NCBI RefSeq assembly: GCF_000718135.1
Contig: NZ_JOEM01000006.1
Coordinates: 62,001 to 126,000, forward strand
Source: Streptomyces cyaneofuscatus
GTDB lineage: Bacteria > Actinomycetota > Actinomycetes > Streptomycetales > Streptomycetaceae
Length of the DNA stretch: 64,000 nt
Direction: 5' to 3'
The position numbers and the translations under genes were made by a program. Below are positions 51,353 to 56,987 of the stretch, piece after piece; position 1 is the stretch's first letter, and each line of letters opens with the position of its first letter. The notes beneath the pieces are model-generated. The model did not search any database, was not told the origin of the DNA, and saw only the letters and a program-made list of their open reading frames with translations.

Positions 51353-52176
51353 CAGCCCGTCACGACCTCGGCGCGGATCAGCCACAGCCGGTTGGCGCCG
51401 CGACGCCCCCGCGGCTGGACCTCGTACGGCCAGCGGCCCTCGCCCGCGCCGGGCTGCCCGGGCTCGCGCAGGTCGGTGGTCTTCCAGCCGTGCGCGGTCA
51501 GGAACTCCTCGGGCTCGTCGGTGCCGAAGAGCCAGGGCGTGTCGTCGGCCGCGAGCGCGTCCAGGAAGCGCTTGGAGAACGGGCTGCGCAGCATGGCGCG
51601 CCCGAGCATGTCGAAGGCCAGGTGGCTGCCGGGGGCGGAGGCGGAGGCGAGCAGCCGCAGCAGTCCGCCGGCCTGCTCCTCGGTGAGGAAGAAGGTGAGC
51701 CCCTCGGCGACCCACAGGGTCGGCCGGCCGCGGTCGAACCCGGCGGCCTCCAGATCGGGCAGCCACTCCTTCGTCAGGTCGGCGGAGACCTCGCGCCGGT
51801 CGGTGCGCGGCTCGGCGCCCAGGGCGTCGAGGCGGCGGCGCTTCTCGGCGATCAGCGGGGCGTGGTCGACCTCGTAGAGCTCGGTGCCGTCCGGCCAGTC
51901 GAGCCGGAACGCGCGGGTGTCCATGCCCGCCGCGATCAGCACCACCTGCTGGATTCCGCTCCCCGCGACGATCTCCTTGATGGCGTCGTCCAGGAACCGG
52001 GTCCGGATCGAGATGAAGGGGAGCACGCCGCCACCGACGTACCGCTCGATCAGTTCGAAGCCCCGGGGTGCGGCCAGGTCACGGGCGAGCGGGTCGACGA
52101 AGAGCGGGTCCTCCCGCTCGGACTCCTGCGCGCGGGCCGCGGCCATCCACTGGGCGGTGTACGAGACTGCATCCAT
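51352..52176 (-). CDS. SAM-dependent methyltransferase, leucine carboxyl methyltransferase type
   Basis: A 274-residue class I methyltransferase. Motif I is VVLIAAGMDTRAFRL, with the acidic strand ELYEVDHAPLI and a later PTLWVAEGLTFFL motif typical of the LCM/TIGR00027 family. Family members often methylate carboxylates, and a carboxylic acid product of this cluster could be the substrate (inference). The upstream gap of 39 bp to the carrier protein gene and one-base overlap with KAS III support co-transcription. Confidence 0.88.
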   Translation of the reverse strand: MDAVSYTAQWMAAARAQESEREDPLFVDPLARDLAAPRGFELIERYVGGGVLPFISIRTRFLDDAIKEIVAGSGIQQVVLIAAGMDTRAFRLDWPDGTELYEVDHAPLIAEKRRRLDALGAEPRTDRREVSADLTKEWLPDLEAAGFDRGRPTLWVAEGLTFFLTEEQAGGLLRLLASASAPGSHLAFDMLGRAMLRSPFSKRFLDALAADDTPWLFGTDEPEEFLTAHGWKTTDLREPGQPGAGEGRWPYEVQPRGRRGANRLWLIRAEVVTG

Positions 52177-52215
52177 GGTGAAGACCCCTCCTCGGGATCG
52201 GAAGAACCCTGGGGA

Positions 52216-52449
52216 TCAGGCGAAGAACGCCTTCTCGATGGTGGCGAGGGTCTGGAAGTCCTCGATGTCGATGGTGTCGAAGTCGATCTCGACGCCCGCC
52301 GCGTCCTCGATGGTGTAGACGAGCTCGACGAAGGCGAGCGAGTCGACCAGCCGGCTCTCGATGAGGTCGACGTCGGCGGCGAGTTCGGTGCGCTCGGGGT
52401 GACGGCCGAGGATCCAGTCCCGGACCTTGTCGATACCTGCGGAACTCAT
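52216..52449 (-). CDS. Acyl carrier protein (candidate aminoacyl carrier)
   Basis: A 77-residue carrier protein with the modified Ser37 in RLVDSLAFVEL. It is flanked by the AcpS-type transferase and the methyltransferase, and the aaRS-like amino acid:[carrier protein] ligase is two genes upstream. In Bradyrhizobium-type systems such ligases charge small adjacent carriers, so this is the likely aminoacyl carrier. The ATG at 52449 has GAAGGGA 7 nt upstream. Confidence 0.88.
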   Translation of the reverse strand: MSSAGIDKVRDWILGRHPERTELAADVDLIESRLVDSLAFVELVYTIEDAAGVEIDFDTIDIEDFQTLATIEKAFFA

Positions 52450-52465
52450 GGCATTCCCTTCGAAG

Positions 52466-52891
52466 TCACTGATCCAGCGGGATGAGGTGGTCGAGCGGTG
52501 ATGTGCGGGAGGTGGTGGCCGCCGCGACGGCGATCGCGAAGCCGCCGTCGTGGCTGATGCTGACGTCGATCGGGCCGAGTCCGGCGTGCTGCGCCAACTC
52601 GGCCGCCGTACCCGACAGCCGGACCCCCGGGCGGCCGCCGGGCCCGCGCAGGACCTCGATGCCCTGCCAGGGGACCGGCCGCCCGACGGCCCCGAGGAGC
52701 TTGAAGACGGCCTCCTTGGCGGCCAGCCGTCCGGCGATCCCCGCCCGGTCCGGCTCCCCGTCGGGGGTCCGGGAGGCGGCCAGTTCGTCGGCGGAGAGGA
52801 ACCGCCCGAGCACCGGCCCGGCACCGGGGTCCAGCAGCTCGCCGACCCGGGCGAGCGGTACGAGGTCGACGCCGATCAGGGGCTGGCTCAC
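52466..52891 (-). CDS. AcpS-type holo-carrier protein synthase
   Basis: A 141-residue phosphopantetheinyl transferase of the short AcpS type, with GVDLVPLARV near the N-terminus, IAGRLAAKEAVFKLLG in the middle and ISHDGGFAIAVA at the end. It would activate the adjacent carriers. The GTG at 52891 overlaps the ligase stop (GTGA). It is a second PPTase in the same operon as the Sfp type at 44746. Confidence 0.9.
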   Translation of the reverse strand: MSQPLIGVDLVPLARVGELLDPGAGPVLGRFLSADELAASRTPDGEPDRAGIAGRLAAKEAVFKLLGAVGRPVPWQGIEVLRGPGGRPGVRLSGTAAELAQHAGLGPIDVSISHDGGFAIAVAAATTSRTSPLDHLIPLDQ

Positions 52892-53814
52892 GGCGTTTCT
52901 GCGGCGGTGCGTACGCCGGTGGGCGCGGCGCCGCGTACAGCGTCCGGCGCGGCCGCGCGTACGGCGCCGAGCGCGGCGTCGAGGTCCGCGTCGAAGTGCT
53001 CGGTCAGCACGGCGAGCCAGCGCTCCAGGCCGAAGGCGACACAGGAGGTGTAGGCGTGCTCGCCGGAGTCCAGCCGGATCGAGCACCGCTCACCGAAGAA
53101 GTTGCGGTGGGTGTTGACCGAGGCGATCGCCAGGTCGCCGTACTGGAACTCGTACTTCACCGGGCTGAGCTTCTGCATCAGGGCCCGCCCGCTGTCGTTC
53201 TGGAAGAACGGGTCGCCGGCCGCCTCCCGGCCCAGCTCGATGCCGAGCGCGGCGGCGAAGGCCTGGATGCGTCCGGTGAAGCGGGCCAGCACCTCCTGGG
53301 TGTGGTCGAAGCTGCCGAGCGCGACGATCTCGCGCATCTGGAAGCTGGCGAGGCGGCGCAGCCCGCTGTAGTGGTCCTCGTTGCGGAAGCAGCGGTTGAC
53401 CAGGGTCACCAGCAAGTCGTCGGCGACCTGGCCGCCCTCGTGGAAGAGGTACGCGCCGTAGCAGGTGGCGTGCGGCAGCCCGTACCGCGCCTCGGTGACG
53501 GCTCCAGGGCCGAACCTCCCCTTGACTGGCCTGAACTGATCATCGGTCAGTTCAAGCGAACCGGCCACCCAGGCGAGGTGGGGGAAGTTGGTGTAGACGT
53601 CGAACTTCTCCAGGTCGGTCACCGGGAAGAGCGGCGGGGCGCTGATCTCCTCGGCGCCGTCCGCCAGGCCCCAGCCGGTGAAGATCCGGTCGAGCTCCTT
53701 GACGAGCGCGGTGGCCTGCGGGCCCAGGATGGCGAGGGCCTGCTCACCGTCGCTGCCGGTCAGCCGGGTCGGTCGCGTCGCTCCGGCCTCTCGGGTCGGT
53801 CCGGTCACCGTCAT
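52888..53814 (-). CDS. Amino acid:[carrier protein] ligase (class II aaRS-like)
   Basis: A 308-residue class II aminoacyl-tRNA synthetase homologue without a tRNA-binding domain. Motif 2 reads RNEDHYSGLRRLASFQMRE and motif 3 GLERWLAVL. The zinc site typical of SerRS-like carrier ligases is visible as Cys118 (HATCYG), Glu162 (MRE) and Cys258 (YTSCVAFG). Characterised relatives activate an amino acid as the adenylate and transfer it to the phosphopantetheine arm of a small carrier protein, with Gly or Ala preferred in the known cases. The tail is Ala-rich. It overlaps both neighbours by 4 nt. Confidence 0.85.
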   Translation of the reverse strand: MTVTGPTREAGATRPTRLTGSDGEQALAILGPQATALVKELDRIFTGWGLADGAEEISAPPLFPVTDLEKFDVYTNFPHLAWVAGSLELTDDQFRPVKGRFGPGAVTEARYGLPHATCYGAYLFHEGGQVADDLLVTLVNRCFRNEDHYSGLRRLASFQMREIVALGSFDHTQEVLARFTGRIQAFAAALGIELGREAAGDPFFQNDSGRALMQKLSPVKYEFQYGDLAIASVNTHRNFFGERCSIRLDSGEHAYTSCVAFGLERWLAVLTEHFDADLDAALGAVRAAAPDAVRGAAPTGVRTAAETP

Positions 53815-54683
53815 CGGATGAGTCCCGTCTTCTCCAGGAACTTGGCGGTCTTACGGAAGGTGCGGTGCTCGGCCTCGGCGCGGGCGGGCGAGTCCAGCAG
53901 GGCCCGGCGCAGCTCGTGCGGGCGCTCGATGCCGGCGTCGCGGTAGACCTGGGGGTGGTAGAGGGATTCGAAGCTGTGCCGCATGTAGCGGCGGAGGTAC
54001 GTGGAGACCTCGTCCAGCTCCTGCTCGGTGGCGGTCCGCTTCAGGTCCTGGTGCAGCAGGTTGACCAGTTCGCGGCCGAAGGCGATGTGCCGGGACTCGT
54101 CCTGGTGGTGGATCCGGTTGATGCCGCGGATCGTCTCGTGCAGCCGCTCGTCCTCGGCCATCGCCGAGTTGAAGTGGTCGACCAGCTCCTCGAAGATCAG
54201 GATGCGGGCGAAGACCAGCAGGCTCTGGACCTTGTCCGAGGGCGCGGCCGTCTCCGCGCCGCCGGCGGGCTGCCGGTAGATCTTCTTGCCGTAGCGGAGG
54301 CAGAATTCGGCGAAGAACCACATGTGCTCGTTCTCCTCACCGATGAAATGGTGGAAGAACTCCGACGGCGTTTCGAAACCGGCGGTGTGGATCCGGTTGA
54401 CCACCTCGACGAGCAGTTCCCGGATACCGTGGACATTGAGGCTGTAGAAATTGATGCTCTCGTGCTTGGAAAGCGTGTGGAGCTGCTCGGGAGTGAGCTT
54501 CTCGGCCCATTCCGTCCCGTAGGTGGTGGTGAGCTCGGGGCTCATCCACCACATGTCCTCGGGGAGCTGTTCCGGCCACTCGAAGAGCCGGTAGGGGTTG
54601 TAGTAGTCATCGATCGACTTGGTGGCGAGCCGGTCCAGGATTCCCCGAAACCGGTCGTTCCGGTCGATCACTTCGCTGACCAT
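53811..54683 (-). CDS. AurF-like diiron N-oxygenase
   Basis: A 290-residue protein of the AurF/CmlI family (p-aminobenzoate N-oxygenase type). All seven metal ligands can be placed: Glu75 (KHESINFYSL), Glu117 and His120 (EENEHMWFF), Glu165 or 166 (IFEELVDHF), and His192, Glu196, His199 (HHQDESRHIAF). Family members oxidise arylamines to nitro groups or aliphatic amines to hydroxylamine-level products. A carrier-bound amino acid made by the adjacent ligase is a natural substrate (inference). It is the first gene of the operon; the ATG at 54683 has GGAGGA 10 nt upstream. Confidence 0.87.
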   Translation of the reverse strand: MVSEVIDRNDRFRGILDRLATKSIDDYYNPYRLFEWPEQLPEDMWWMSPELTTTYGTEWAEKLTPEQLHTLSKHESINFYSLNVHGIRELLVEVVNRIHTAGFETPSEFFHHFIGEENEHMWFFAEFCLRYGKKIYRQPAGGAETAAPSDKVQSLLVFARILIFEELVDHFNSAMAEDERLHETIRGINRIHHQDESRHIAFGRELVNLLHQDLKRTATEQELDEVSTYLRRYMRHSFESLYHPQVYRDAGIERPHELRRALLDSPARAEAEHRTFRKTAKFLEKTGLIR

Positions 54684-54726
54684 CGAGTGATTCCTCCGTT
54701 CGCTTCGAGGGCTCGTTGCTGAATCC

Positions 54727-54756
54727 AGATTAGGAATCCGGGCAGGAGTTCCTCAA
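54727..54756 (-). promoter_or_regulatory. Candidate promoter of the biosynthetic operon
   Basis: On the minus strand, TTGAGG (54751-54756), an 18-bp spacer and TAATCT (54727-54732) form a sigma-70-like pair with the transcription start near 54720. This leaves a leader of about 37 nt to the N-oxygenase gene. Confidence 0.5.
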
Positions 54757-54880
54757 TGCCCGGAACCGGCTGCCGATTTCGGCCAGTGGGCCGTTCGGTT
54801 CTGGTCAGGGATTTCCCTCGCGGAGGTGCTGGATGGCCGGATCCGGCTGCCGTTTCCGGACAGCCGGCGAAAGGCGGGGG

Positions 54881-54929
54881 CTACAGCCGGGGCCTACAGC
54901 CAGGGCCTACGGCCGAGGCGGCTACGGCC
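54881..54929. repeat. Degenerate GGGCCTACAGCC repeats
   Basis: Four imperfect copies of about 13-15 bp (CTACAGCC or CTACGGCC cores) lie at the end of the PNPOx gene and in the gap after it. Confidence 0.6.
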
Positions 54930-55548
54930 GGCCGGCGAGTTCCGCGCGCAGGGCGGCGTTCTCCTCCTCCAGCCGCGCGAGGCGCTCGTGGAGCGGGGCC
55001 AGCGCCTCGGAGACCTCCTGCTGGCTGAAGCGCGGCGTGATGTGGTTGGGGCAGTTCCAGGCGTACGCCTCGACCCGGACGGTCATGATCTGTTCGACCC
55101 GGCCCTCGGTACGCGGCGACTCCAGCCGCTCGGCGAGCGCGAGGTTCTCGTCGACCGGTACGGCGGTGGCGTGGCCGAACACCTTGAGGCGGGCCTGCCG
55201 GGCGTGGTCGATGAAGAAGAGCGCGACCCGGTCGTCGCCGCGCACATTGCCGGTGGTGACGTACTGCCGGTTGCCCCGGACGTCCAGGAAGGCGAGCGTG
55301 TACGGGTCCAGCACATGGACGAACCCCTGCGGCCCGCCCTTGAACTGGATGTACGGCCAGCCGGTCTCGCCCACGCTGGCGAACAGGAAGCCGTCGAGGC
55401 TCCGGATGAAGTCGGCCGACCGCGCGTCCAGCGGATCGGGCTCCTCCACCTGCTCCCGCAGCCGCCGCCCGGCCGCCGTGGCGCTGCCCATCTCCTGCTG
55501 CACCTGACGGACCGTCGTGGTCTGCGCGAGTTGGTTGAAGCGGCTCAT
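54922..55548 (-). CDS. PNPOx-like (pyridoxamine 5'-phosphate oxidase family) FMN-binding protein
   Basis: A 208-residue split-barrel flavin protein. The family core includes SLDGFLFASVGETGWPYIQFKGG, then GRGNRQYV-type strand NRQYVTTGNVRGDDRVALFFID. The C-terminal third is a helical coiled-coil (LHERLARLEEENAALRAELAG). It may reduce or bind a flavin or haem-like cofactor, possibly supplying electrons to the diiron oxygenase (inference). It overlaps the LuxR-type regulator by 4 nt, so the two are co-translated. Confidence 0.82.
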   Translation of the reverse strand: MSRFNQLAQTTTVRQVQQEMGSATAAGRRLREQVEEPDPLDARSADFIRSLDGFLFASVGETGWPYIQFKGGPQGFVHVLDPYTLAFLDVRGNRQYVTTGNVRGDDRVALFFIDHARQARLKVFGHATAVPVDENLALAERLESPRTEGRVEQIMTVRVEAYAWNCPNHITPRFSQQEVSEALAPLHERLARLEEENAALRAELAGRP

Positions 55549-56573
55549 GCGGCACTCCTCAGGGCCAGGTCGACCAGGCCGGTACGGGCGGCCAGCACGC
55601 CGGCCTGGAAGCGGCTGCTGGCGGACAGGTCCTGCATGATCGTGGCGACATGGCGGCGCAGCGTCCGCTCGGACATGCCGACCCGGCGCGCGATGACCTC
55701 GTCCTTGGCGCCGGAGGCCAGCAGGGAGAGCAGGGTGGCCTTCAGCTCCTCCATGGTCCCGGCGTAACCGGCCGCGCCGGAGTCGAAGTCGACGGCGGAC
55801 TCCCAGATACGGGCGTGCAGCCCGGCCAGGAAGGCCGCGACCGTACTCTCGTAGACGACGGCGATCTCGCCGTCCTCGCCGGACGGGATGAAGGCGGTCT
55901 TCCGGTCGAAGACCAGGAAGCGGTCGCTCACCTCCTTGGTGGTGCGCACCTGACCGCCCGCGGGCAGGAGTTCGCCGAGGTGGGCGCGGGTGCCCGAGTC
56001 GCCGCGGGCGGTGTGGGGGTAGAGGATCCGCCCGTGCGCGCCGCGCCGCAGCGCCTCCAGCACCAGCGGGCGGGCCAGCCGCAGTTCGCGGGTCTCGCGG
56101 GCCACGCAGGGCTGCATGACCAGGACCTCGGTGGTGCAGCTCTGGGCGGCCTCCAGCAGCCGCAGCTCGATCTCGTCCTGGTCGCCGGTGATCACCACCG
56201 GTTCGGCGCGAGTTCGGGACTGTCTCTCGAACGCCGCCGCGAAGGCGCTCAACTGCCCCTTGAATCCGGCGAGCCGGTGACGGCTGTCGAGGATCTCCCG
56301 CTCCAGGGGGACCAGCAGCTCCATCTGGGCCGCCTCCGGGCTGACCGCCACCAGCCGGTCCGCCCTGCTCTCCGCCGGCTTGACCAGCCGCAGTTCGCGC
56401 AGCACGCCGACCGCGTGCTCGGCGTACCGCGGCGGGGCGCCCAGCTCCTCGGCGATCCGCAACGGGTCGAACTCACCTCTGTCTATGGCACGTTCGTAGA
56501 AGGCGACGGCGAACTCGAGGAGCTCTGCCGCCCATTGAGCTCCTTGCTGCGGGGCCTGTGCCACGAAGTGCAT
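55545..56573 (-). CDS. LuxR-type regulator with TrmB-like N-terminal domain
   Basis: A 342-residue regulator. An N-terminal winged-helix/TrmB-like region (FDPLRIAEELGAPPRYAEHA) is followed by a phospholipase-D-like middle domain common in such regulators, and a C-terminal LuxR helix-turn-helix (DEVIARRVGMSERTLRRHVA). The family is typical of Streptomyces clusters. It probably controls this operon or the SARP gene. The ATG at 56573 follows GAGGT by 4-5 nt; longer starts to 56678 are less likely. Confidence 0.85.
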   Translation of the reverse strand: MHFVAQAPQQGAQWAAELLEFAVAFYERAIDRGEFDPLRIAEELGAPPRYAEHAVGVLRELRLVKPAESRADRLVAVSPEAAQMELLVPLEREILDSRHRLAGFKGQLSAFAAAFERQSRTRAEPVVITGDQDEIELRLLEAAQSCTTEVLVMQPCVARETRELRLARPLVLEALRRGAHGRILYPHTARGDSGTRAHLGELLPAGGQVRTTKEVSDRFLVFDRKTAFIPSGEDGEIAVVYESTVAAFLAGLHARIWESAVDFDSGAAGYAGTMEELKATLLSLLASGAKDEVIARRVGMSERTLRRHVATIMQDLSASSRFQAGVLAARTGLVDLALRSAA

Positions 56574-56717
56574 CGTTACCTCATTCTCAGCGCGCGGATG
56601 ATGGTGGCCTGGCCGAAGGAGAGGGGCCCGGAACGCGCCTCGCACGGGCGGTGGCGATGCCACCGTGAGCTGTGGCAACGCGTCACCTCATGAGTCGGCA
56701 CGGGGACTGGCCTTGCG

Positions 56718-56765
56718 GTGCGGTGCAGTACGGGTGCGGTGCGGTACGGGTGCGGTGCGGTTCGG
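56718..56765. repeat. 16-bp tandem repeat GTGCGGTGCGGTACGG
   Basis: Three consecutive 16-bp copies, each with at most one change, then a shorter GTGCGGTTCGG copy. Present only in this non-coding region. Confidence 0.85.
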
Positions 56766-56895
56766 CGGTGCGGTTCGGCGTGATTCGGTGCCGCCACAGT
56801 ACGGTCCCGGTCTGGTCGGTCTCCTACAGCCGGACCAGAGACCGGGGAACGCCCGGCGGCCCGGTTCCGGCCCGGCACGGGGGCGCTGAGCTGGA

Positions 56896-56939
56896 GTTCT
56901 GCCGGTCACCACCGATGGGTTCACGTCAACCGGCAGAAC
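56896..56939. promoter_or_regulatory. Inverted repeat GTTCTGCCGGT / ACCGGCAGAAC
   Basis: Perfect 11-bp arms at 56896-56906 and 56929-56939 separated by 22 bp. It lies just downstream of the SARP stop codon, so it may be a terminator stem or a two-site operator. Confidence 0.5.
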
Positions 56940-56987
56940 CGGTCCAACTGCCGGAGTAGTTGTCCTGCCGCCGGAGCGGCGCGGCCT

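Larger units (their letters stand above)
56574..56987. other. Long non-coding region upstream of the LuxR-type regulator
   Basis: A 414-bp gap with no convincing gene. It holds the 16-bp tandem repeats at 56718-56765, an imperfect inverted repeat at 56806-56846 (CCCGGTCTGGTCGG opposite CCGGACCAGAGACCGGG) and a perfect long-spaced inverted repeat at 56896-56939. It must contain the regulator's promoter and the terminator of the SARP gene. Confidence 0.6.
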
